This document shows, piece after piece, positions 7,702 to 14,627 of a stretch of DNA of 36,157 nucleotides. The stretch lies in NCBI GenBank assembly GCA_023485685.1, contig JAMCZK010000033.1:1-36157 (forward strand), read 5' to 3'. The notes beneath the pieces are model-generated. The model did no database searches and was not told where the DNA came from. It saw only the letters and a list, made by a program, of their open reading frames with translations. Made by a program: the position numbers and the translations under genes. Position 1 is the first letter of the stretch; each line of letters opens with the position of its first letter. The stretch is from Chloroflexota bacterium (GTDB taxonomy: Bacteria; Chloroflexota; Anaerolineae; Anaerolineales; UBA11579).

Positions 7702-8829
7702 CTAACCTGAGGCCAGGATCTCCCGCAACGCCGCCAAGACCAGGCTGACGTATTTGCGCTGGCTACTATGGCCCATCAAGCCGATTCGCCAAATCTGGCC
7801 TTTAAGCTGGCCTAATCCTGCGCCTATTTCGATGCCGTAATCCTCTAGCAGGCGCTTCTTGACCAAGTCGTGGCTGGCTGAAGGCGGCACTTTGACCGAG
7901 GTGACCGTAGCCATGCGGTGTTCGCGCCTGACCAGCAATTCCATGTCCAGTTCTTCGAGGCCTTTCCATAGCTGCTCTGCGTTGCGTTGGTGGCGGGCAA
8001 ATCGGGCTTCCAGCCCTTCCTCGGCCACCAGTCGCAAGGCTTCGTGTAAAGCGTAATTAAGTTGGATTGGAGCTGTGTGATGGTATGTGCGTTCCTTGCC
8101 CCAATATTTCTGCACTTCACTAAGTGAAAGATACCAACTCCCTACTGGCGTCTTGCGCTTATTCAAAATTTCCTCGCCACGGGCGCCGACTGTAATAGGC
8201 GCTAAGCCGGGCGCAGCTGAGATGGCTTTCTGCGAACCGCTGAAGGCTACGTCCACATCCCGTGCGTCTACTTCAACAGGGATGCCTCCCAGGGTTGCGA
8301 CGGTGTCCAATACAAACAGCGCGCCGTGCTTGTGGGCCATTACGGCCATTTCCTTAATACTTGGTTGCTGCGCCCCAGAAGAGGTTTCGCCGTGAACAAC
8401 CGCGAGCAACTTGTATTTGTTCTTGGCGAGAGCTTTTTCTACCTCACCAAGGTCAAGCACCTGCCCCCAGGGAACTTCAATTCGATCTACAGTTGCGCCA
8501 TAACGACCGGCCATAGTAACCATGCGCTCGCCGAAATAGCCAATCACACCGATGAGTACACGATCGCCCGGCTCGATGAAATTGGCCAGGGCGGCTTCCA
8601 TGCCAGCGCTACCTGTGCCGGACACGGGGATGGTCAACTTATTCTTGGTCTGGAAGGTGGCGCGCAGCATTTCCTGGACTTCATCCATGATCATCAGGAA
8701 AGCAGGGTCGAGGTGGCCGATGACCGGCATTGCCAGGGCCTGAGAGACGCTGGCCGGCATGTTACTGGGGCCGGGTCCGAGCAGAATACGTTCTGGGGCT
8801 TTGAAGGCCTTAAAGGGTTTGGGTTCCAT
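7702..8829 (-). CDS. Class V aminotransferase, alanine/serine-glyoxylate type
   Basis: A 375-residue PLP-dependent enzyme of the alanine-glyoxylate/serine-pyruvate family. ERILLGPGPSN is the substrate-binding start; GTGSAGMEAAL follows, then VLDTVATLGGIP with the Asp that contacts the PLP nitrogen. SGSQKAISAAPGLAP carries the Schiff-base Lys201. Late motifs LLEDYGIEIGAGLG and WRIGLMGHSS also fit. These enzymes move the amino group of alanine or serine to glyoxylate in the cytosol; the donor cannot be assigned from sequence. An AGGAG lies 11 nt before the ATG, and an extended -10 TGGTACACT stands upstream (8858-8866). It leads an apparent operon with two unknown membrane proteins. Confidence 0.92.
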   Translation of the reverse strand: MEPKPFKAFKAPERILLGPGPSNMPASVSQALAMPVIGHLDPAFLMIMDEVQEMLRATFQTKNKLTIPVSGTGSAGMEAALANFIEPGDRVLIGVIGYFGERMVTMAGRYGATVDRIEVPWGQVLDLGEVEKALAKNKYKLLAVVHGETSSGAQQPSIKEMAVMAHKHGALFVLDTVATLGGIPVEVDARDVDVAFSGSQKAISAAPGLAPITVGARGEEILNKRKTPVGSWYLSLSEVQKYWGKERTYHHTAPIQLNYALHEALRLVAEEGLEARFARHQRNAEQLWKGLEELDMELLVRREHRMATVTSVKVPPSASHDLVKKRLLEDYGIEIGAGLGQLKGQIWRIGLMGHSSQRKYVSLVLAALREILASG

Positions 8830-8857
8830 TGGGAAGACTCCTGGGCTGGGTAAATTA

Positions 8858-8866
8858 AGTGTACCA
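8858..8866 (-). promoter_or_regulatory. Extended -10 promoter of aminotransferase operon
   Basis: The minus strand reads TGGTACACT, a TGn-type extended -10 with box TACACT. It lies 28 nt before the aminotransferase ATG and leaves room for the AGGAG ribosome site. No clear -35 is seen. The divergent PBP-like gene starts 27 nt away. Confidence 0.5.
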
Positions 8867-8892
8867 TTGGCTTTGTTCCGAAAGAACGAATC

Positions 8893-11280
8893 ATGCGTTC
8901 ATGCCGATTGATACGTGCCATCCAACTTGTAAAGCGCCGACATGCCGGGCCAACCGCGCGCAAAAGGATTGCCAGCCAACGATCCATGCAATTCAGGGTG
9001 ATAGCTCTTGGCATTCTAGGTGTAGTAGCTGCGGTATTTGCGGTGGCCGCCCTCCCGCTCTATTTTTCTCTTATCGCGGGCCTGCCAGCTGTCGAACAAT
9101 TGGCAGAATTGTTGGATCCGACAAATGGCGAATTGCTCCAATCCACTCGGATTTATGATCGAAATGGGGAAAACCTAATCCTTACTCTGGCACCTGAAGG
9201 CATCGAGAGGCATTTTGAGGCTGCAGCCAATATGCCCTGGCTGGCCAAGGCATATGTGGTCAGCCATCAGCCCAATTTCTGGCAGGAGAATCCGCTCAAC
9301 TGGGACGAATTAACTTCCCCGCCAAACACGATTGCTGAATACCTGGTGACCAGATTGCTGCTGTCCTCCCAGCCTGAAGGCTGGGTCAAGAATTTGCGAA
9401 CAAGCCTGATGGCTGCCCAAGCTTTGGACAGATACGGCCCGGAGCAAATCCTCACTTGGGCTTTGAACAGCACGGATTTCGGGCATTGGACCTTCGGTGC
9501 AGAAAGCGCTGCACAGCTGTATTTTGGCAAGCCAGCCTCAGAGCTTACGCTGGCCGAATCGGCATTGTTGGCGGCTGTGGCTCAAGCGCCGGCGCTGAAT
9601 CCCATCGACGCCCCTGAATTGGCGATTCGCTTCCAACGACTGGTGCTGACCGCTATGCGAGAGCAAGGGCTGATCTCAGAAGCCGAGTTCACTGCAGCTG
9701 TCTCCGAGCAATTGGTATTTTCGCCCGTCAGAGAACCGGTAAGCAGAGTGCCCGATTTCACCGACCTGGCCATTCAACAATTGGAAACAGAACTCGGGCA
9801 CGAACGTGTGGCCCGCGGTGGTCTGGATGTAATCACCACATTGGATTACGCGTTGCAACAAGAAGTCGCGGATCTGATCCCAAACCCAGGCAAAACAAGC
9901 TTAGTAATCGTAGATTCAGCCAATGGCCGCTTATTGGCTTCTTTAGGCGACGTGAGCAGCGACCATAAGTCGGAAAATTTATTGAGTCCCTTTAGCTATC
10001 TGAGCGCCTTTGCCCAGGGCTTATCGCCGTCAAGTCTGGTCTGGGATGTGGGCGAAATGAATGACAATCATTCACCAGGTACCGTGTTGTCGGCATTTCA
10101 TGGCCCGGTGACTCTGCGCCGGGCGCTGGCAAACCAATACGTGAACATTGAAATGTCCTTATTGGAAGACGCCGGCATCTCCCGATACACCATCGATCTT
10201 ATGCAGGCTCTTGGCCTGGATATTTTTTCTGCCAGGGGAATGGTATTCCAGTCTTCTGCCGCTCTGCAAGAATTGGACCTTAGTGTTTTGGAAGCATCAA
10301 AAGCTTACAGCGTGTTCAGCCAAAATGGTCTAGGTGTTAATGGCCCGCCCTCAACCCCAAACACACTTTTATTCGCCGCAGGACCAAACGGAAGCGTCGA
10401 GTTCGATTTCACTCATGTGATGTGGCAATCGATCATCAGCCCGGATTTGGTCTTTTTGGTGAATGACATTCTGAGTGACAAGACTTTTTTCAAAACAATC
10501 AATACAACCAGACAACCGGCAGCCTTTTTTTCTGATCCAAGTCAGCAATGGCTGGTAGCCTATTCTCCGAAACGAGTCGTCGTATCATGGACCGAAAAGG
10601 AATCTAAATTCGATTCGACATTGTGGCTCTCTTTATTCGAAGCTGCCCACCGCGGGCTGCCTGTGAAAGATTGGGAAATCCCCGCAGGTTTGACTTCGAC
10701 AATCGTCTGTGTGCCGTCGGGTCAGTTACCAGATGATGATTGTCCTGAAACACGGCGCGAATGGTTCCTGCATGGCGCCGAGCCAACTGAGACCGATAGC
10801 CTTTACCAGCGCATAGCGATCAACAGGTTAAATGGAAAGCTGGCCACCGTGTTTACGCCCGAAGAATTTGTCGAGGATCGCGTGTATTTGATGGTTCCAC
10901 CTGAGGCGGAAGTATGGGCGAAGATCGCAGGGATCCCCCTTCCGCCACGGGACTACGATCCCGTCTCGATATTCGTTGACGAAGAGTCAGGGCCCGCAAT
11001 AACCGAGCCAGCTCCTTTTACTTCTGTCGAGGGGATCGTCGAAATCATCGGCAGCCTGGGGCCCGACACCGCCGCCTATGATGTCCAAGTCGGACAGGGG
11101 CTTCGTCCAGGTGAATGGTTGCTGATTGCCGAGGGCGAAACCGCGCCCTCATCTGGCGAATTGGCGGAGTGGAATTCAGACGGACTAAGCGGGGTCTGGG
11201 CGATGCAATTACAAACCTGGGATGTTGAGGGCGGCATCACACGCGCGTATACGATTGTTACCATCGAGACCGCAAACTAA
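8893..11280 (+). CDS. PBP1C-like bifunctional penicillin-binding protein homologue lacking catalytic residues
   Basis: A 795-residue protein with the full class A PBP plan: basic cytoplasmic tail, membrane segment (35-62), glycosyltransferase-51-like domain (about 100-270), transpeptidase-like domain (about 320-575), and a C-terminal region with VCVPSGQLPDDDCP and WFLHGAEP as in PBP1C. A final beta domain starts near 700. The fold is recognisable from ILTWALNSTDFG, GAESAAQLYFGK, ELTLAESALLAAVAQAP, VTLRRALANQYVN and WLVAYSPKRVVVSW. The active sites are gone. The usual GT51 Glu-Asp is H125-Q126, and GGSTITQ is PPNTIAE. RKxxE has no Glu. SxxK is SPFS (365-368), SxN is lost, and KTG is RQP. A non-enzymatic scaffold or regulatory role is inferred. 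ATG 8986 is an alternative start. Both strands of the gene are free of frameshifts. Confidence 0.85.
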   Translation: MRSCRLIRAIQLVKRRHAGPTARKRIASQRSMQFRVIALGILGVVAAVFAVAALPLYFSLIAGLPAVEQLAELLDPTNGELLQSTRIYDRNGENLILTLAPEGIERHFEAAANMPWLAKAYVVSHQPNFWQENPLNWDELTSPPNTIAEYLVTRLLLSSQPEGWVKNLRTSLMAAQALDRYGPEQILTWALNSTDFGHWTFGAESAAQLYFGKPASELTLAESALLAAVAQAPALNPIDAPELAIRFQRLVLTAMREQGLISEAEFTAAVSEQLVFSPVREPVSRVPDFTDLAIQQLETELGHERVARGGLDVITTLDYALQQEVADLIPNPGKTSLVIVDSANGRLLASLGDVSSDHKSENLLSPFSYLSAFAQGLSPSSLVWDVGEMNDNHSPGTVLSAFHGPVTLRRALANQYVNIEMSLLEDAGISRYTIDLMQALGLDIFSARGMVFQSSAALQELDLSVLEASKAYSVFSQNGLGVNGPPSTPNTLLFAAGPNGSVEFDFTHVMWQSIISPDLVFLVNDILSDKTFFKTINTTRQPAAFFSDPSQQWLVAYSPKRVVVSWTEKESKFDSTLWLSLFEAAHRGLPVKDWEIPAGLTSTIVCVPSGQLPDDDCPETRREWFLHGAEPTETDSLYQRIAINRLNGKLATVFTPEEFVEDRVYLMVPPEAEVWAKIAGIPLPPRDYDPVSIFVDEESGPAITEPAPFTSVEGIVEIIGSLGPDTAAYDVQVGQGLRPGEWLLIAEGETAPSSGELAEWNSDGLSGVWAMQLQTWDVEGGITRAYTIVTIETAN

Positions 11281-11307
11281 AAAGGACGAGCTTCCACTCG
11301 TCCTTTT
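11280..11307. terminator. Bidirectional terminator between PBP-like and lipoprotein genes
   Basis: Stem AAAAGGACGAG (11280-11290) pairs with CTCGTCCTTTT (11297-11307) around a 6-nt loop. A runs and T runs on both sides serve both converging genes. Confidence 0.88.
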
Positions 11308-11325
11308 CGTGTCAAAGGATTTAAT

Positions 11326-12132
11326 CTAGGGGGTGCTGATGCTGACGTAATCAAACTCCACCAAAACTGGTATACCGTCAAACGAGGAGACAGAAACACC
11401 GATCAGTCCCTCATCATACAGGCTATCCTTTATCGTGCGGATCTCAGTGCCGTTGACACCGAGAGTCAGGCGTTCTCCCTGGCAAACGATTGTGTAATCA
11501 TTGGTAGCCTTGCCTGTCTTGAGATTGGCTACACCGCCGCTATATAGCGTGGCAAAATTACCTGTCGAACGTTCATAACGAAGGATTGTATATAAGCCGT
11601 TGTTGGCTACATTGAATTCATACCAACCGCGATCGTTGTAGCGACAGATGAGACTGACGTTGTTATTGTTATTCCCCAGATTCTCGGCGCGAGCATCAAC
11701 ACGGACATCGGTATAAGTGTAACTATCATAGGTGAGATACGACCAAATATTTTCTCCCTGGATATCGAAGATGAGCTTGCCACCTTCGGCATACAAGTCA
11801 AAATCCACGTCGTCCCCATTTATCAACTCATAGGTCCAATTCGCTGGAGCTTCATCGAACTCTTCGGTGAAATATGGCTGCGCTTCGACGACGGGCACCT
11901 CGGTGTCGGCTGGCGGTTCAGCAGTGGGCGGCTCAGCGGTCGGTTCGCTAGTAGGTGCGGGCTGAGAGGTGGGCTTGGGCTGGGCATTCAGCGCTTGTTG
12001 GGTTGCTTCCAAAGATTGTTGGGTGGCAGCCAGCTCTGCCGCGCTAGGTCCGCCGGCAGTACCACCACAGGCAGCCAGTACCAGCGAAAAAACAATGATC
12101 GCTGCCATACGAGTAAATAGGTGTATGCGCAT
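11326..12132 (-). CDS. Lipoprotein with a concanavalin/LamG-like domain
   Basis: A 268-residue exported lipoprotein. The signal peptide ends in lipobox LAAC. A coiled-coil-like AAELAATQQSLEATQQAL and a Pro/Thr/Glu-rich linker (about 50-85) follow. The C-terminal domain (about 90-268) has the pattern FTEEFDEAPANW, GGKLIFDIQG and GLIGVSVSSFDGIPVLVEFDYVSIS. That is typical of beta-sandwich domains related to DUF1080/LamG that bind sugars or act as adhesion modules. It has a good ribosome site (TTGAGGAG) before the ATG and its own -10 box. It lies downstream of the anti-sigma gene but has a separate promoter. The ligand is unknown. Confidence 0.8.
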   Translation of the reverse strand: MRIHLFTRMAAIIVFSLVLAACGGTAGGPSAAELAATQQSLEATQQALNAQPKPTSQPAPTSEPTAEPPTAEPPADTEVPVVEAQPYFTEEFDEAPANWTYELINGDDVDFDLYAEGGKLIFDIQGENIWSYLTYDSYTYTDVRVDARAENLGNNNNNVSLICRYNDRGWYEFNVANNGLYTILRYERSTGNFATLYSGGVANLKTGKATNDYTIVCQGERLTLGVNGTEIRTIKDSLYDEGLIGVSVSSFDGIPVLVEFDYVSISTP

Positions 12133-12176
12133 ATTATCTTCTCCTCAAGATATTTCGCGGTTTTACGGAATGGCGC

Positions 12177-12182
12177 AGTATA
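12177..12182 (-). promoter_or_regulatory. -10 box of lipoprotein gene
   Basis: TATACT on the minus strand lies 44 nt before the lipoprotein ATG and just past the anti-sigma stop; a GAGGAG ribosome site lies between. No clear -35. Confidence 0.4.
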
Positions 12183-12202
12183 ACAGGGAATTGGATGCAG
12201 AA

Positions 12203-12829
12203 CTACGAATTGTGCCTTAGCCACCAAGCCGCGAGGCCAGCCGCGATAGCCACAACACCCAAGGCAATTTCCAGCGGTCTGGCATAGTCAAATAAAAAAA
12301 CCCGCAGATCGAATGGCGCTCCGACCTCTCTCACTTGTTGATTCGCGTCCTCGGGCGCTGCGTATAGCTCAATCTCGCCTTCCCCTTCGGGCGCTGGCTC
12401 CGCCGGCGTAGGGGCAAGAGCTTCATCACCTGCTGTTGGCTCTTCCGCCATCAGCGCCTGAGGAGCTTCCGCGGCGGGCGCATAAGCACCGGCAAGGGGC
12501 CAACCGTTCGCCCAGATATCACCGGCGAAGACCAATACAAGCACCAGGGTGGCCGCGGCTGAAACAAGGTTCAGCGACATCCAGCCGCCAAAAACGGCTT
12601 TGCGTACTGGCGGCACCATGTCAGATCGAAGAGCAAAAGTCCGCGGGACGCGGCGGTGTGGTGCCTGGCGCAACAAGGCACGTGTGCGATCTAGGTCAGC
12701 CAGGGCGCGCGCCAGCGCCGGCTCGGTCTTCATTCTCTGCTCGAAGGAGGCCTGCTCTCGCGGAGGCAAGGCGTTATCAAGAAAGGCCGAAATCCGCTCC
12801 AGATCACGGGCGGAAATTCCATTACTCAT
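12203..12829 (-). CDS. Anti-sigma factor, membrane-anchored, without zinc motif
   Basis: A 208-residue protein directly behind an ECF sigma gene, sharing TAATG (stop/start overlap of 1 nt). The N-terminus SARDLERISAFLDNALPPREQASFEQRM resembles the helical anti-sigma domain of RsrA/ChrR-type proteins. It lacks the HxxxCxxC zinc motif. A membrane segment lies at about 89-110, then a Pro/Ala/Glu-rich linker, then a second hydrophobic stretch at the C-terminus (about 185-203). Known anti-sigmas of this kind hold their sigma at the membrane until a signal triggers release. ATG 12829 was preferred over the longer frame from 12892 because of the TAATG overlap and the GGAGAGAAG just before it. Confidence 0.8.
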   Translation of the reverse strand: MSNGISARDLERISAFLDNALPPREQASFEQRMKTEPALARALADLDRTRALLRQAPHRRVPRTFALRSDMVPPVRKAVFGGWMSLNLVSAAATLVLVLVFAGDIWANGWPLAGAYAPAAEAPQALMAEEPTAGDEALAPTPAEPAPEGEGEIELYAAPEDANQQVREVGAPFDLRVFLFDYARPLEIALGVVAIAAGLAAWWLRHNS

Positions 12830-13434
12830 TAACTTCTCTCCCCATGTAGACGGAAACGATCTGGCAAGAGTTCCATGTATCCCTGGAGGCAAAGCTGTAA
12901 TCGGCTGCGCGCCCGGGCGAGTCTGCTCTTCACGGTTCCCAGCGGGCGGCCCAGAACCCGGGCTGCTTCGGCGTAATCCATGCCTTGCACATCGACCAGC
13001 ACAACTGCAGCGCGGAATTCAGTCTCGAGTTGATTCAGGCAGCGCTGGATGGCTTTGCTCAATTCCACGCGTTCGGCCAGCTCCTGCGGGCTTTCACCAG
13101 GATCGGCCAGCCAAGCCGGGTCGGGAGCCTCCTCACCATCTCGATTTTCGGGTTCCAGCGGGGATTGTGGGCGGCGCTGCCGGCGGCGTAGTTCATCGTA
13201 GGAGCCGTTGGTGATAATACGAAGCAGCCAGGCCTTGAAGGATCCGCCGCGGTAATCACGCAGGTTTTTATAGGCGGAGACGAAAGCCTCTTGGGTGATA
13301 TCTTCGGCAGCAAAATCGTCGCCAAGCAGCCGGTAAGCAACGTTGAACGCCAGGCCCTGGTAACTGGTCACCAAGCGATTGAATGCTTCCAGATCGCCTT
13401 GCTGTGCAGCTTGGATCAGTTGCTCTTCATCCAT
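12829..13434 (-). CDS. ECF-type RNA polymerase sigma factor
   Basis: A 201-residue sigma-70 family protein. Region 2 (about 10-88) contains RLLGDDFAAEDITQEAFVSAYKNL, which contacts core polymerase and the -10. Region 4 (about 140-190) has the helix-turn-helix MDYAEAARVLGRPLGTVKSRLARARSRL. The linker is acidic and Pro-rich, and there is no region 1 or 3, as in ECF sigmas. It overlaps the end of the DUF3054 gene by 8 nt and the anti-sigma start by 1 nt, so the three form one operon. No target promoter consensus can be read from this window. Confidence 0.95.
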   Translation of the reverse strand: MDEEQLIQAAQQGDLEAFNRLVTSYQGLAFNVAYRLLGDDFAAEDITQEAFVSAYKNLRDYRGGSFKAWLLRIITNGSYDELRRRQRRPQSPLEPENRDGEEAPDPAWLADPGESPQELAERVELSKAIQRCLNQLETEFRAAVVLVDVQGMDYAEAARVLGRPLGTVKSRLARARSRLQLCLQGYMELLPDRFRLHGERS

Positions 13435-13825
13435 TTTCTCGATTTGACCAATGGCTCCCGAAAGCCAGGATGAATAGGCTGCGCGAAATAAGGATTCCGA
13501 CTGAAATTGCGGCTCCCATCACGGCGATGAATATGGGAACCAACGGAGTCCCAAGCAACCAGGCGCGAACTGAAGCGCCGATAAGCGCAGCCAACGCGGC
13601 CGCAACCGGAACCCGCCAAAGCTGGTTCCAGGCCGAGGCAGTTGTTGGACTATAGAGCCTCAATACGGCAGCGGCAATGATCCAGGCAGCTAAAAACGGG
13701 AATAGCGTGTAGGGCAATCTTGCGAACAGCGAGGGATCTGTTTGATGGAAACGGATGCCAAGCAAGGTAACGAGAAAGATAACGATGGCATCATCCACCA
13801 GCAGGAAGAATTGGGGAAGTTTCAT
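13427..13825 (-). CDS. DUF3054-family small membrane protein
   Basis: A 132-residue integral membrane protein with four hydrophobic segments (about 8-24, 40-58, 72-92, 98-118). It has the family-like beginning LLVDDAIVIFLVTLLGIRFHQ and PYTLFPFLAAWIIAA. The function is unknown. The longer open frame upstream was rejected: a TGGTAAAAC extended -10 ends 7 nt before ATG 13825, and homology begins at this Met. It is the first gene of the sigma/anti-sigma operon, so its product may be part of the envelope signal, but this is only context. Confidence 0.75.
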   Translation of the reverse strand: MKLPQFFLLVDDAIVIFLVTLLGIRFHQTDPSLFARLPYTLFPFLAAWIIAAAVLRLYSPTTASAWNQLWRVPVAAALAALIGASVRAWLLGTPLVPIFIAVMGAAISVGILISRSLFILAFGSHWSNRENG

Positions 13826-13832
13826 CTTGCAG

Positions 13833-13841
13833 GTTTTACCA
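13833..13841 (-). promoter_or_regulatory. Extended -10 promoter, leaderless, for DUF3054/sigma operon
   Basis: The minus strand reads TGGTAAAAC with its -10 box ending 7 nt before the ATG, so transcription would start on or next to the start codon. There is no Shine-Dalgarno in the gap. Confidence 0.5.
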
Positions 13842-13900
13842 CAAAGGCGGACCACCAGTGGTTCTTCTTTGGGAAGAAAATTGCCGCAACTTTCGGGTCT

Positions 13901-13909
13901 TGGTATAAC
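13901..13909 (+). promoter_or_regulatory. Extended -10 promoter of HAD gene
   Basis: TGGTATAAC lies 9 nt before the only possible NTG start (TTG 13919). It is divergent from the DUF3054 promoter 60 nt away. Confidence 0.55.
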
Positions 13910-13918
13910 TAGCCTCCC

Positions 13919-14626
13919 TTGAACAAGAAAACAAACGGTGCAGGCGGCCTTGATCTTACGCGGATAAAAGCGATCTGCTTTGACGTAGATGGCACGTTGA
14001 GAAAAACCGACGAGCAATACATCGGCCGCGTCAATATCCTCCTCGCTCCTTTGCGTTGGATTACTAGGCGAGACACCGCTGCATTGGCACGATCCATTGT
14101 TGCCCGCTTTGAGGATCCGGTGAACATCTTATTCATGTTGGCTGACCGCTTCCGGATCGACGCCCCCTTGCACAAACTAGTCGAGATCGCCAATCCCTGG
14201 AAGAAGCGAAAAGCCAAGCCAGATTATTACCAATTGATTCCGGGGCTGCTCGAGGCTTTGAAGCTGCTGGCCGCCCATTACCCCCTGGCTGTCATCAGCG
14301 TGCGCGGCCGCGAAGGTACGCAAAATTTCTTGAAAGTGACAGGTTTGGAAAAGTATTTTCCCTATGTGGTTTCCGGGCAAACCGCCAAACGCACCAAGCC
14401 CTTCCCAGACCAGATTTTCTGGGTAGCTGAACAACTGCATATCTCTCCAGCGGAATGTCTGATAATCGGGGATACGACCATAGATATCAAAGCCGGCAAG
14501 GCGGCTGGGGCGCAAACAGTAGGCGTTTTGTCAGGATTTGGCAGGCAGGGCGAATTGCAGGCACGCGGCGCTGACCTCATCCTGCCGAGCGTCAGCGACC
14601 TGCCCGCGGCTTTGGGGTTGACCTAG
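13919..14626 (+). CDS. HAD-superfamily hydrolase, phosphoglycolate-phosphatase-like
   Basis: A 235-residue haloacid-dehalogenase-type phosphatase. Motif I is ICFDVDGTLRK (nucleophile and acid Asp), motif II is VISVRG, motif III is the Lys in KRTKPFP, and motif IV is IIGDTTIDIKAGKAAG. An alpha-helical cap lies between motifs I and II (about 30-100). The C-terminal GADLILPSVSDLPAAL is typical of Gph-like members. The substrate is unknown. The start is TTG 13919: an in-frame TAG lies 9 nt upstream and no other NTG codon precedes motif I. The gap to the -10 box is only 9 nt with no Shine-Dalgarno, an odd combination with TTG. It ends 1 nt before the converging TPR gene. Confidence 0.88.
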   Translation: MNKKTNGAGGLDLTRIKAICFDVDGTLRKTDEQYIGRVNILLAPLRWITRRDTAALARSIVARFEDPVNILFMLADRFRIDAPLHKLVEIANPWKKRKAKPDYYQLIPGLLEALKLLAAHYPLAVISVRGREGTQNFLKVTGLEKYFPYVVSGQTAKRTKPFPDQIFWVAEQLHISPAECLIIGDTTIDIKAGKAAGAQTVGVLSGFGRQGELQARGADLILPSVSDLPAALGLT

Positions 14627-14627
14627 G

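Noticed and set aside
8893-11280. Ordinary active bifunctional PBP
   Set aside because: None of the GT51 or transpeptidase catalytic motifs survives in the alignment made by eye.
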